Shown here: positions 1 through 8,774 of the stretch, piece by piece | How positions within the stretch are numbered: position 1 is the first letter of the stretch | How the letters are laid out: the number at the start of each line of letters is the position of its first letter | Assembly (NCBI RefSeq): GCF_018063565.1 | Contig: NZ_JAGPBB010000036.1 | Coordinates: 1-37,171, forward strand | DNA: 37,171 nt | Source: Rhodoferax sp. | GTDB lineage: Bacteria; Pseudomonadota; Gammaproteobacteria; Burkholderiales; Burkholderiaceae_C | Direction: 5' to 3' | Made by a program: the position numbers and the translations under genes | The notes under the pieces: model-generated | Told to the model about the DNA's origin: nothing | Database searches by the model: none | The model's input: the letters and a program-made list of their open reading frames with translations, nothing else

Positions 1-595
1 CCACATGAGGCAGCGGTGGTTGTACCACCGGTGGCTTGGGCGGATCCACATGCAACGGAGGTTGGTTCAACGGTGGTTGCTGTGGTGGTGTGACCACGGG
101 CGGCAGAGTTGGATGTGGCAGCGGTGGTTGTGGCGGATCAACGTGGATCGGGGGCTGCGTCACCGGCGGTTGATTGCTTGGCGTCACGACCCAAGGGCCC
201 GAGACATCCAGATCCACATGTGTCAGCGGGCCGATGTTGACAAGACCAGGGGCAACAGTACCTGTCTGTGTCAATAACTGAGGGGGGATTCCGGGTTCAC
301 ATTGTGGCGAAGGCGAGCCGTCAGTATGAAATGTCCGCTCGGGTCCGGCCGGCGCATAGGCGGCCGGATCGACGTTGGCATTAGCATTAGTCGAGATACC
401 CGCCACATCCGGTTCAATGTCCGAAGCGGGAATCGGCTCAGGGCTGATGCCCGTTTCCCAGGCGATGGGAACCATTTCGCCGCCTTCGATGGGTTCGCCA
501 ACCTTGCCAAGCGGTTTCTCACGGGTTTTGAGAAGCATCGCCTGCTGTTCAGCTGTCAGGTCGGATCTGGTGAAACCAGTGTTTTTTTTGTCCAT
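1..595 (-). CDS. Proline-rich N-terminus of a probable type I secreted protein (partial)
   Basis: The frame is open from the ATG at 595 to the window edge, giving 198 N-terminal residues. The ATG follows a GAGGTGAGCA ribosome site, nearly the same context as the start of the downstream ABC gene at 4162. There is no Sec signal peptide. Residues 1-135 are polar and Pro/Glu/Ala-rich; about 139-198 are close to half proline, with HVDPP recurring at 151 and 182 (31-residue period). It is the last visible gene of the secretion operon, 34 bases after the adaptor gene, so it is probably the exported substrate (RTX or adhesin type). The C-terminal secretion signal and any calcium-binding repeats would lie outside the window, so the substrate role is inferred from context only. 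Confidence 0.7.
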   Translation of the reverse strand, partial: MDKKNTGFTRSDLTAEQQAMLLKTREKPLGKVGEPIEGGEMVPIAWETGISPEPIPASDIEPDVAGISTNANANVDPAAYAPAGPERTFHTDGSPSPQCEPGIPPQLLTQTGTVAPGLVNIGPLTHVDLDVSGPWVVTPSNQPPVTQPPIHVDPPQPPLPHPTLPPVVTPPQQPPLNQPPLHVDPPKPPVVQPPLPHV

Positions 596-629
596 TGCTC
601 ACCTCGGAAAGGACAGAGTAGGGGAGTGG

Positions 630-1973
630 CTATCGCTCGTGGAAGGCGGTGTCAGAAGCAAGGAATATCGGCTTCAGCAGGTACTGCATAACCGACTTGC
701 GACCGGTGGCGATATCGGCCTCCCCGGTCATGCCTGGCATCAGACGGTGGTTCTCGGCGCCGACAAAGGGTTTGACAAGTGCCACTTCGACCTTGTAAAA
801 CGGCGCGCCGTTTTCCTTCATCTTGGTGGAAGTGGGTGCCACGCGTTTGACATGCCCCTCCACCGCGCCAAAGCGTGCCGAGTCAAAGCTGTCAAGCTTG
901 ACGCTGGCGCGCTGACCCTCTTTGATGAAGCCAATGTCGCGCGGCAGCACCATGACCTCCATCACAATATCCATGCCGGTCGGTACGATCTCTGCCACCA
1001 CGCCACCCGGTGCCACCACGGCCCCTTCTGCGGTTTGGGGCAGGTTCATGACGATTCCGGTGACAGGTGCCTTGATTTCGATCCGGCCCTGCCGATCTTC
1101 CAGTGCCTTGCGCTCTGCCTGAAGTTCTCGCAGTTGCTCGGTCACCTTGCTGACCTCCTGGCTCAGTTGCTGGTTAAATTCGGCCCGCACCCGGGCAACT
1201 TCGGCGCCTACGCCGCCCACCGTGCTGCGCATACCAGCGGTGCGGGCTGTTGTATCGGCCAGTCGTTCCTCAAGTGACGAGACCTGCTGGCGTGCATCGC
1301 TCAGGGCCAATTGGGTCACCACACCCTTCTTTGCCCCTTCTTCCAGTCGACGCAGGCGGTCCTGGGCTTCCCGAATCTCGCGCTGTATGAGTGGCAGATT
1401 TTCCTCAGCCCCTCCGATCAAGGCACTTTGCTGCCCGGCCTCGCCACGTTTCGCAGCAATGGCGGCGTCGCGGTTGGCAATCTGCTCCCGGTAGGTCATC
1501 AGTGCCTGCTGTACCAGCATGGGGTATTCCGGCTGAAAACTGGCGAAATCGGGCTTGCGACTTTCCAGCACCGCCAGCATGCGCTCGCGATCAATGGCCA
1601 GTGCGTTGAGCTTGATGTCAGTCTGAGTTCTGAGCTTTTCGATGTCGGTGGTGGCAAAGTCCGCGATGACTTGGCCCACTTTGACACTGTCACCCTCCTT
1701 GACATGCAATTTGACAATGGTGCCGCCTTCCTGGCTTTGCAGCACCTGCACATGACCACCGGGCTGAACTTCGCCGCGTGCGCGGGCGAGTTCGTCAACT
1801 TGGGCCAACATGGCCCAAGCGAACAGCACGATGACACCAGCAACGATACCCATCAAGGTATGTCGCAAAGTCCGTGACTGGCCACGGTCATCCAGCAGGG
1901 CGTCAATGCTGGAAAGCGTGCGCGTATCACCGGCAGCGATGGTAACAATGTCGGGTGTGGAAACTTGACTCAT
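630..1973 (-). CDS. HlyD-family type I secretion periplasmic adaptor
   Basis: The protein has 447 residues from the ATG at 1973; an upstream in-frame extension overlaps the preceding gene and looks unreal. It has a cytoplasmic N-terminus, one membrane helix at about 38-57, a lipoyl-like half motif at about 73-107 (EGGTIVKLHVKEGDSVKVGQ), a long Glu/Arg/Gln-rich coiled coil at about 160-330, then the second lipoyl half and a beta-barrel region ending in MPGMTGEADI. This is the standard layout of adaptors that bridge the inner-membrane ABC exporter to a TolC-type outer-membrane channel. It lies 17 bases after the second ABC gene and just before the proline-rich gene. No TolC homologue is in the window. 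Confidence 0.93.
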   Translation of the reverse strand: MSQVSTPDIVTIAAGDTRTLSSIDALLDDRGQSRTLRHTLMGIVAGVIVLFAWAMLAQVDELARARGEVQPGGHVQVLQSQEGGTIVKLHVKEGDSVKVGQVIADFATTDIEKLRTQTDIKLNALAIDRERMLAVLESRKPDFASFQPEYPMLVQQALMTYREQIANRDAAIAAKRGEAGQQSALIGGAEENLPLIQREIREAQDRLRRLEEGAKKGVVTQLALSDARQQVSSLEERLADTTARTAGMRSTVGGVGAEVARVRAEFNQQLSQEVSKVTEQLRELQAERKALEDRQGRIEIKAPVTGIVMNLPQTAEGAVVAPGGVVAEIVPTGMDIVMEVMVLPRDIGFIKEGQRASVKLDSFDSARFGAVEGHVKRVAPTSTKMKENGAPFYKVEVALVKPFVGAENHRLMPGMTGEADIATGRKSVMQYLLKPIFLASDTAFHER

Positions 1974-1990
1974 GGCGTGTTCCTTGAAAA

Positions 1991-4162
1991 TCAGACTTTT
2001 GCTGGCGCCGCGACAGACTCTGGCGTCGCGACCGGGCCGAAATGGGCAAGTTGTCCGTCGTTGAGGACGGCGACCAGATCGCATCGTTGAATCAGGTCAG
2101 GGCGATGCGTGGCCAAAACGACGGTACTTTGGCCACGTAAACTATCCAGTAGAACCATCAGGTGCGGGTCGAGCGCCGGGTCCCGGTCGCCAAGCGGATC
2201 ATCGAGCAGCACCAGTGGTGGATCACCCAGCACCGACGCGGCCAGTCGCACGATAAACCGACCCCGCGTTGCCTCGCGGTCTTCGCGCGACGGCGCGATA
2301 CTGACATCCAGGGCCGCAGCGGCGGAACTGGCGTTAAAAAACTGCCACCATTTCTCACCCGCTACGCGGCAAAGTGCGTCAAACAGTTCCCGGTCGGTAC
2401 TGACAGGTCGGCGCAAAGTCATGGCCTCGCGCACTGTGATTGGCAGCGCCGGAATCTGTTGAGGCAGGTAGCCATGCCATGAACGGTAGTCCACCGGATC
2501 AAACTGACGAATGTCGCGACCTCCAATACGCACACGGCCATTCTGTGGTGGGCGTATGCCCGCAAGAACTTCAAGCAAGCTACTCTTTCCGGCGCCATTG
2601 GGGCCGACAACCGCCAGAATCTGACCCGGTTCAAGCTTGAAGCTGATTCCAGCAAGAGATGGTTCGCGGTCTGCACTGTAACGGTGGTACAGGCGATCGG
2701 CTTCCAGCGCGGGTGTCAGGCTGGTCACTGTGGAGGTCAGCTGCGGGTTGGATGCCTCATCGGGTGTGGACAGCAGGCGATCCAGCTGGTGTGTGGAGTC
2801 CACCAGTTGCTTCACGCGGACCTGGCTGGCGAAAAATTGCTGGGCTGGCGTGGTGACTCGCCAGATCAGCATCATTGTGGCAATCAGGCCGCCGGTGCTC
2901 ATGTCCTGTGCCAGCACCAGCGCGATCCCCATGCCCATGGTTGCCAGCACAATCAGCATCGACAGCGCTTGCCCGACAGTCTGCGTCAGCGCGTTGGCCA
3001 GGGCGTATTCGCGGTTAAGCGCCACAGATTGCGCCACCAGATCGCTGATCTGGCGGTTCCAAAGGGCAGTGCCTGGCACCCCCCGCAACGCGCGAAGCCG
3101 GCTGGTCAGCACACTGATCATTTCGCCCAAGCGACGGGAGACAAGGCTGACGGCATTTGCCCGGGCATTGAGCATGGTCGCCAGCGGCCATGAGATCAGC
3201 GCAAACAACATCAGCCCGATCACAGGGACAAAGACGATCCACCCGCCAAGCAGGGCAATCACGATGAGAAAGATGATGATGAAGGGATAGTCGGCATTCA
3301 CTGCGCCGCTTGCCCCACTGAACCATTGGCGCGTGCTCTCCAGAGTACGTAGACGGATCAGGTTGTTTTCGATGCCAAGCCGGGCCGATACCTCAAGCGG
3401 GAGTCCGAGCGTCTTGCCCATGGCAACATGGCTGATGTGCGCTCCCGCCCATCCGGTGAGCCGGGAAACCAGGCTCACCCGCGCCATACGCAACCCCCAG
3501 GCGCCGATGACGGCAAGGGTGGCACCAGCCGCCATGGACCAGAGCGTACCGGTGGCACCGCTGGGTATCACCATGTTGTAAACAAACATGGTGAAAAGTG
3601 ACAGTGCCAGCGCCAACAGGTTGGCCGCCAAACTGACGACCAGCACACCGCCAACTTCGCGGCGCGCCACCATCAGCAGTTTGCCCAACCAGCCAACTTG
3701 CGGTGCGTCGAGCGGCTGAAAGGTCGGGTCGGGTTCGATCAGCAACAGTGTGTCAGCCGGGCCGGGTTCGGGGCACTGTAGAACCACTGCACCGTTGTGC
3801 CACCACTCCTGGTTGTCACAGCGACCCAGGTAGACCCGTGCCTGACCAGCCGCTTCAACAATGCTGCCGGTGGGCAAAGTGTCGAATCCACCGGACCACT
3901 CACCCCAGCGCAATTGGCGCATTCGTAAACCCTGGCTGCCAAGCAGCCCAGCGAGGCCCTCAACACCCAGCGCGTTGTCCCTGGATGGCAAGCCCGCAAG
4001 CAGCCGCCGCGGCGCACCCAGCCAGTTGAGCACGACCAGCAGTGGTGCAATACAACGCGCCAGGGGTGAGCTGGCCAGGCGGGGTTCCCCGATGACGGCA
4101 TTGATGGCTGCGATCCGCGAGGATTCGCTGGCGAAACTTGCGGTTGGATGCGCGTTGTTCAT
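1991..4162 (-). CDS. Type I secretion ABC transporter, ATP-binding partner with degenerate signature motif
   Basis: This 723-residue protein has an N-terminal domain of about 130 residues in the place of the C39 peptidase-like domain of HlyB/LapB exporters, with no recognisable catalytic Cys-His pair. A membrane domain spans about 170-450 and the nucleotide-binding domain about 495-710. Walker A is intact (GPNGAGKS, 520-527), Walker B is LVLLDDP (650-656) with Asp in place of the usual Glu, and the switch His is present at 686 (ATH). The LSGGQ signature is unrecognisable (around 630 it reads REATRGRF). The ATG overlaps the stop of the preceding ABC gene (ATGA), so the two should be translated together. 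It probably pairs with that gene's product as a heterodimer. Confidence 0.9.
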   Translation of the reverse strand: MNNAHPTASFASESSRIAAINAVIGEPRLASSPLARCIAPLLVVLNWLGAPRRLLAGLPSRDNALGVEGLAGLLGSQGLRMRQLRWGEWSGGFDTLPTGSIVEAAGQARVYLGRCDNQEWWHNGAVVLQCPEPGPADTLLLIEPDPTFQPLDAPQVGWLGKLLMVARREVGGVLVVSLAANLLALALSLFTMFVYNMVIPSGATGTLWSMAAGATLAVIGAWGLRMARVSLVSRLTGWAGAHISHVAMGKTLGLPLEVSARLGIENNLIRLRTLESTRQWFSGASGAVNADYPFIIIFLIVIALLGGWIVFVPVIGLMLFALISWPLATMLNARANAVSLVSRRLGEMISVLTSRLRALRGVPGTALWNRQISDLVAQSVALNREYALANALTQTVGQALSMLIVLATMGMGIALVLAQDMSTGGLIATMMLIWRVTTPAQQFFASQVRVKQLVDSTHQLDRLLSTPDEASNPQLTSTVTSLTPALEADRLYHRYSADREPSLAGISFKLEPGQILAVVGPNGAGKSSLLEVLAGIRPPQNGRVRIGGRDIRQFDPVDYRSWHGYLPQQIPALPITVREAMTLRRPVSTDRELFDALCRVAGEKWWQFFNASSAAAALDVSIAPSREDREATRGRFIVRLAASVLGDPPLVLLDDPLGDRDPALDPHLMVLLDSLRGQSTVVLATHRPDLIQRCDLVAVLNDGQLAHFGPVATPESVAAPAKV

Positions 4163-5796
4163 TGCTCACCTCCCTGACTTTTGAGCGCCAGCGAGCAGGT
4201 ACACGCAGCGATCAGGGGTTCCTTGTAGGTGGCGATCAGCACGGTGGTTTTGCCACGCAGGGTCTGGAGGTAAGCCGCCAGACGTTTGACCCCGTCGATG
4301 TCCAGGCCACTTGCCGCATGGTCAAGCAGCAGAATTCGCGGCTGGCGAAGCAGCGCGCGGACGATGGCGATGCGCTGGTAGATGCCTTCGTCAATCTGTT
4401 CGGCGTTGGCCGGGCCAACCTCCGTGAGCACACCGTTCTTGAGTTTGTCAATATGTGCCTGCAACCCCAGCGCTTCGCACAGCGGTGTGACCTGGGCGTT
4501 GTAGCGAGGATCGTACAGGGTCAGGTTGTTCAGTATCGAACCCGGCACCAACGCCAGCTGACGGGTCACCAGCATCACGGCGCGCCGATAGTCGTCATGG
4601 TTGTACTTGTCCAGATCGACGCCATCCAGCTCGACCCGAATGCCATCATCCTGACTCAGCCCAGCGATGGCGCTCAGCAAACGCGAGGCCAATGGCGTTT
4701 CGCTGGTATCGATGTGCACAATTTCACCCGGCGCAAGGACGGCCGGCGCTGCCAGAAGATCTGGCGCGTCGATACGCAGTTGCCCAAGTTTTACCACCGG
4801 GCCAGGTTGCCCGGGCTCAACCCTGAAAGTCGGCGCATCTGGTAGATCCAACAGATCATCGACCATTTTTTGAGATTCCCCGATGCGGGCTAATTGGGAC
4901 CAATAACCAAGGCTGGCCATCGCCGGGCCAATCGATCGCCCGGCCAGCATGGTGCAGGCCGCCAGGGCACCGGTTGTCAGTCCTCCGTCCATGACTTCCA
5001 TCGCGCCAAAGCTGACGATCAGCACCGTTGATAGCTGACCAATCGCAGCGGCGTTTTCGCGTACCCAGCCAAGTCTTGTTTCCAGTTCGGCATTCACCGA
5101 CATTGATCGCACATTGATCCCGCGCCAAATTCCGGTCAAACTGGCTTCGGCACCTGTGGCCTTGAAGTAAGCCAGTGCACCGAACAATGTCCAGGCAAAA
5201 TCCTGGCGCTGCCGGGATTCATGCTCAACTGCGGATGCCAGACGTTTGATCTCCGGGTTCCACTTCACGGCAAACCCCAGCGCCAGAACAAACAGCGCCA
5301 GCGGTATGACGGCGAGCCAGCCGCCGATGTAGGCAATCAGTACAAGGTAAAGCGCGACAAACGGAAGTTCATAGAGCGCAGCGCCCGCCTGACCTGACCA
5401 GAAGTCACGCACGTGGCCGATGGCGCGAAGGGCATCACTGATGGCAGCAGGGCCACGACGTTCGACAGCACCGATATCGGCGTGCTGGAGGCGCTCCAGT
5501 GCGGCCATGGTTGTCATCGCCTCATACCGTGCCCCAAGCTTGGCGAAAATCGCCAGACGGCCATACCGCAGAATCGCCTCCAAGACAATGGCAATACCCA
5601 CACCGGCGATGAGAAAGGTCGCCGTACCGTAAGCCTGAGAAGGCAATATTCGGTCATAGATCTGCAGCAAGGCCAGCGGCAATGCCAGTCCCAGCAGGTG
5701 CATGACCAGAGAAACAACAAAAACGTCGGGGCGCAGGAGCGCAAACGCTTGCGGTTTGCCAACTCGTGAAATAGGCGAGGCGAGTGATGCAGGCAT
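4159..5796 (-). CDS. Type I secretion ABC transporter, degenerate-ATPase partner
   Basis: This 545-residue protein has a membrane domain (about 20-300) followed by an ABC-type ATPase domain (about 330-540), but no peptidase-like N-terminus. The Walker A loop is lost: positions 361-371 read HIDTSETPLAS where GxxGxGKS is expected. The signature region keeps only QRIAIVRALL after IDEG (from 468). Walker B is LLLDH, with His at 493 in place of the catalytic Glu, and the switch position is Tyr 524. It is very unlikely to hydrolyse ATP alone. It is the first gene of the operon and overlaps the second ABC gene by four bases. Its family is clear; the heterodimer is inferred. Confidence 0.88.
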   Translation of the reverse strand: MPASLASPISRVGKPQAFALLRPDVFVVSLVMHLLGLALPLALLQIYDRILPSQAYGTATFLIAGVGIAIVLEAILRYGRLAIFAKLGARYEAMTTMAALERLQHADIGAVERRGPAAISDALRAIGHVRDFWSGQAGAALYELPFVALYLVLIAYIGGWLAVIPLALFVLALGFAVKWNPEIKRLASAVEHESRQRQDFAWTLFGALAYFKATGAEASLTGIWRGINVRSMSVNAELETRLGWVRENAAAIGQLSTVLIVSFGAMEVMDGGLTTGALAACTMLAGRSIGPAMASLGYWSQLARIGESQKMVDDLLDLPDAPTFRVEPGQPGPVVKLGQLRIDAPDLLAAPAVLAPGEIVHIDTSETPLASRLLSAIAGLSQDDGIRVELDGVDLDKYNHDDYRRAVMLVTRQLALVPGSILNNLTLYDPRYNAQVTPLCEALGLQAHIDKLKNGVLTEVGPANAEQIDEGIYQRIAIVRALLRQPRILLLDHAASGLDIDGVKRLAAYLQTLRGKTTVLIATYKEPLIAACTCSLALKSQGGEQ

Positions 5797-5928
5797 AGGT
5801 CTCAGGGCGTTGATTGCGTTGGCGGACGATCCGGGATTCTCCGTGAGAATAGCCTAAAAACATAGCAAACGACTTGGCTCTGGCTGATCCTTCGTGGCGG
5901 GTACAACATGACGCCTAGAATCAGCACC

Positions 5929-6010
5929 TCACCGGGGGTGTCCGCTTCTTTGGCGGGCTGAGAAAGTCCCCATACCTGATCTGGATCATGCCAGCGTAGG
6001 GAGCGTGAAG
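5929..6010 (+). promoter_or_regulatory. TPP riboswitch (THI element)
   Basis: The conserved thiamine pyrophosphate aptamer is readable directly: ACCGGGGGTG at 5931-5940, the CTGAGA box at 5958-5963, and ACCTGATCTGGAT then CATGCCAGCGTAGGGA at about 5974-6002. It lies 74 bases upstream of thiB, whose importer takes up thiamine and its phosphates, so repression by TPP is expected. Downstream, AAGGTTT (6008-6014) can pair with AAACCTT (6036-6042); this could belong to the expression platform. No U-run terminator is visible, so control at translation initiation seems more likely, but that part is inference. Confidence 0.95.
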
Positions 6011-6083
6011 GTTTTGGGTTCGAACGCTTGTCGGCAAACCTTGTACCGCGCGCTTGATGCGTTGGTGCTCTGAAAGGCTTGCC

Positions 6084-7061
6084 ATGAAGCGTCGTTTTTT
6101 CCCCTTTGCATCGGCCACTTGCCTTGCGTTTCTGTGGTCTGCACCCGTGCAGGCGGCAGACACTTTGCGTGTCATGGTCCACGGCTCATTTGCCCTGCCC
6201 AAACTCCTGCTGGCGCAGTTTGAACAGGACACGGGCGTGACGCTGAGCATTCTCAAGGGTGGCAATGCGGGTGAAATGCTCAACAAGCTGATCCTGACCC
6301 GTGCCAACCCGGTGGCGGACGTGGTGTTTGGCATCGACAACACCCTGGCGGCCAAGGCGCAGGCGGCCGGTGTGCTGGACGGCAAACTGACCCCGGTGGA
6401 TTTCGGATTTGTCAGCATCAACTTTGACAAGACCGCCATTGCGCAGCGGGGCATGACCTTGCCCAAAACCCTGCATGATCTGACCCAGCCTGCCTATAAG
6501 GATGCGTTGGTGGTGCCCAACCCGGCGACCAGCAGCGCGGGCTATGCCTTTTTGCTGGCGACCATTGCCGGGCTGGGCGAAGAAGCGGCCTTTCAGTGGT
6601 GGGGTCAGATGCGCACCAATGGTTTGAAAACCGCCAAGGGCTGGAGCGAGGCCTACTACACGCAGTTCACCCGCGGCGGCGGGTCACAGCCACTGGTGGT
6701 AGGTTATGCCACCAGCCCGGCCGCCGAAGTGTTTTACGCCAAAGAAAAGCGCACTCAGGCACCCACCGGGAGTCTGACGCTCAAGGGTGGCGTGTTTAAG
6801 CAGACCGAAGGTGTGGCCCTGATCAAGGGCGGGGCGCAACGCCAGGCGGCGCTGAAGTTTGTGGACTTCATGCTGTCCCGCCCGGTTCAACAGGCCTTGC
6901 AAACCGAGATGTGGATGTACCCCGTGCAAGCGGGCACCCCTCTGGCTCCGGCACTACAGCACGCCGCAGCACCCGAGCATTTTGAGAGCATGTCCGAGCA
7001 GGCCATCGCTGACAACGGTGCCAAATGGGTTGCCCGCTGGACCCAGGTGGTGCTGAAGTAG
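6084..7061 (+). CDS. thiB: Thiamine ABC transporter, periplasmic thiamine-binding protein
   Basis: The chosen ATG at 6084 follows a GAAAGG ribosome site and opens with a clear Sec signal peptide (MKRRFFPFASATCLAFLWSA, cleavage likely after VQA). This gives 325 residues, normal for ThiB. The mature start ADTLRVMVHGSFALPK and the later KGWSEAYYTQFTRG and PLVVGYATSPAAE stretches are typical of the thiamine-binding branch of iron(III)/thiamine binding proteins. It captures thiamine, TMP or TPP in the periplasm for ThiPQ. It follows a TPP riboswitch and precedes thiP and thiQ, matching the E. coli thiBPQ order. Confidence 0.95.
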   Translation: MKRRFFPFASATCLAFLWSAPVQAADTLRVMVHGSFALPKLLLAQFEQDTGVTLSILKGGNAGEMLNKLILTRANPVADVVFGIDNTLAAKAQAAGVLDGKLTPVDFGFVSINFDKTAIAQRGMTLPKTLHDLTQPAYKDALVVPNPATSSAGYAFLLATIAGLGEEAAFQWWGQMRTNGLKTAKGWSEAYYTQFTRGGGSQPLVVGYATSPAAEVFYAKEKRTQAPTGSLTLKGGVFKQTEGVALIKGGAQRQAALKFVDFMLSRPVQQALQTEMWMYPVQAGTPLAPALQHAAAPEHFESMSEQAIADNGAKWVARWTQVVLK

Positions 7062-7139
7062 CTTGCACATGGCAAACCTGCAGGTGCTTGCTGTCCGAGT
7101 TCAGGCGGATGTTGATCCCGCACCAGGCGGGTGGGTGTT

Positions 7140-8774
7140 ATGAACTTGTGGTTGACCCGCTGGCGTGGGCTCGGGCTGGCGTTGTTGCCCATGGCCGTGT
7201 TGGGTTGGTTGTTGCTGGCACCGGTCGCACGCCTGGGCTGGGCTGGTCTGTCGGGCGAATTCAATGCGCCGGGTGACTGGTCAATCTGGCAACCCTGGCA
7301 CGACGCCTATCTGCGTGGGCGGGTCCTCTGGTCGCTGGCGCAGGCCGCCATCACCTGCGTGCTGGCGCTGCTGCTGGGACTGCCCCTGGCCTGGGTGCTG
7401 GCACGTTTTGAGTTTGCCGGGCGCACCGTGGTGCTGCGTTTGTTGATGTTGCCATTTGTGGTGCCGACGCTGGTGGCAGCGCTGGGGGTGCTGGCTTTGT
7501 GGGGGCCGCGCGGACTGATCAGCAGCGCTCTGGGCATCAACCTGCAAGACACACCGTGGCTGCTGCTGTATGGCAACCTGTTTTTTAACCTGTGCCTGGT
7601 GGTACGGGCCGGGGTGGATGCGCTGGCTCAGGTGAACGCCCACCAGTTGGCGGCAGCCCGATCTTTGGGTGCCACCCGATGGCGCGCGTTCTGGCGGGTC
7701 GAGTGGCCCGGCATTGCGCCCTGGCTCATGGCCAGCCTGTGCCTGGTATTTTTGTATTGTTTTTCCGGTTTTGGTCTGGCGCTGGTATTGGGGGGCCAGC
7801 GCTATGCCACGGTGGAGGTTGAAATTTACACACTGGTGGCCCACGAGCTGCAATTGGGACAGGCCAGTGTGCTGGCATTGTGGACCCTGCTGCTCACGGG
7901 CGGCGTGGCACTGGCGTATGCGATGCTTGAAAAAAGGCTGGCGGCCCCGGTGCGAATCGCGCCAGTGGCACGTGTGCAACCCTGTGGCTGGCGTCAATGG
8001 CTGGCGGTCGCAGGCACGTTGCTGGTGCTGTTCTGGGTTTCCGCCTTGCCGATATTTGCTATATTTGTAAAGGCATTGAGTGCCCTGTATCAGGGCGCTA
8101 ATGGCATATTTGACTCAGAAATGTGGGTGGCTTTGGGGAACACGCTGCGTTTTTCAGCAGCGGCACTGGTATTGGCCACGCTGCTGGGTGTCTTGCATGC
8201 GCTGGCGCTGCGTACCTCCCTGCTGTGGCGGGCATTGGTTTTTTTGCCTTTTGTGGTGTCACCGGTGACAGTCGCCTTTGGCTTGCTCTTGTTGTACCCG
8301 TCCTGGACCGCCAGCCTGCCGCTGTTGCTGCTGGCGTATGCGGTGTTGGCGTATCCATTTGTTGCCAAAGCTCTGGTGGCGGGGCTCGACAGCCTGCCCC
8401 CACCATTGACACAGGTCGCTCGCACCCTGGGTGCCAGTCCGTGGCGCTGCTTCTGGCGCGTGAGCTTGCCGCTGCTGGCGCCCGCCATGCGCCGAGGCAT
8501 GGCGTTTGCAGCCGCCACCGCCTTGGGAGAATTTGCCGTGACCCTGTTTTTGTCTCGACCTGAGTGGGCCACACTCACCACGCTGATTTATCAGCGCCTG
8601 GGTCGCGCAGGGCAGACCAACCTGGACGCGGCCATGGTGCTGGCCTGCGTGTTGATGGTTTTGGCACTGCTGGCATTTTTGCTGATCGAGTGGCCAACGC
8701 CTCAGCAGGGGGCGGCGCGCGTGCCGCCCCCAAGATCGCAACCCCAAGCTCAGTGGCCCGCGCAACATGCTTGA
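7140..8774 (+). CDS. thiP: Thiamine ABC transporter permease
   Basis: This 544-residue inner-membrane permease has two homologous halves of about six helices each, as in ThiP. Each half has an EAA-type loop that contacts the ATPase: AARSLGATRWRAFWRVEWPG in the first and VARTLGASPWRCFWRVSLPL in the second. The start is taken as the ATG at 7140 behind AGGCGG; a GTG at 7131 would add three residues. Its stop overlaps the start of thiQ by eight bases. A degenerate copy of the local dispersed repeat appears to be read through at about residues 305-326, in the periplasmic segment between the halves. Confidence 0.94.
   Translation: MNLWLTRWRGLGLALLPMAVLGWLLLAPVARLGWAGLSGEFNAPGDWSIWQPWHDAYLRGRVLWSLAQAAITCVLALLLGLPLAWVLARFEFAGRTVVLRLLMLPFVVPTLVAALGVLALWGPRGLISSALGINLQDTPWLLLYGNLFFNLCLVVRAGVDALAQVNAHQLAAARSLGATRWRAFWRVEWPGIAPWLMASLCLVFLYCFSGFGLALVLGGQRYATVEVEIYTLVAHELQLGQASVLALWTLLLTGGVALAYAMLEKRLAAPVRIAPVARVQPCGWRQWLAVAGTLLVLFWVSALPIFAIFVKALSALYQGANGIFDSEMWVALGNTLRFSAAALVLATLLGVLHALALRTSLLWRALVFLPFVVSPVTVAFGLLLLYPSWTASLPLLLLAYAVLAYPFVAKALVAGLDSLPPPLTQVARTLGASPWRCFWRVSLPLLAPAMRRGMAFAAATALGEFAVTLFLSRPEWATLTTLIYQRLGRAGQTNLDAAMVLACVLMVLALLAFLLIEWPTPQQGAARVPPPRSQPQAQWPAQHA
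8053..8117 (+). repeat. Dispersed repeat, degenerate copy inside thiP
   Basis: The stretch holds GGGCGCTAATGGCATATTTG and a leading GCTATATTTGTAAAGGC, resembling the family layout ATAGCT...GCGC...AAGCGCTAGAGGCC-ATTT seen better in other copies of this window. It stays in the thiP frame. It is the weakest of the six copies and could be chance similarity in part. Confidence 0.45.

Noticed and set aside
5-277. A Trp/Arg-rich plus-strand frame at the left edge.
   Set aside because: It is the complement of the proline-rich repeat (CCA/CCG codons read as TGG/CGG) of the minus-strand gene.
375-1277. A long plus-strand open frame opposite the HlyD-type adaptor gene.
   Set aside because: It is antisense to a clear HlyD protein, has Cys/His-rich shadow composition and no ribosome site; high-GC genes give such frames routinely.
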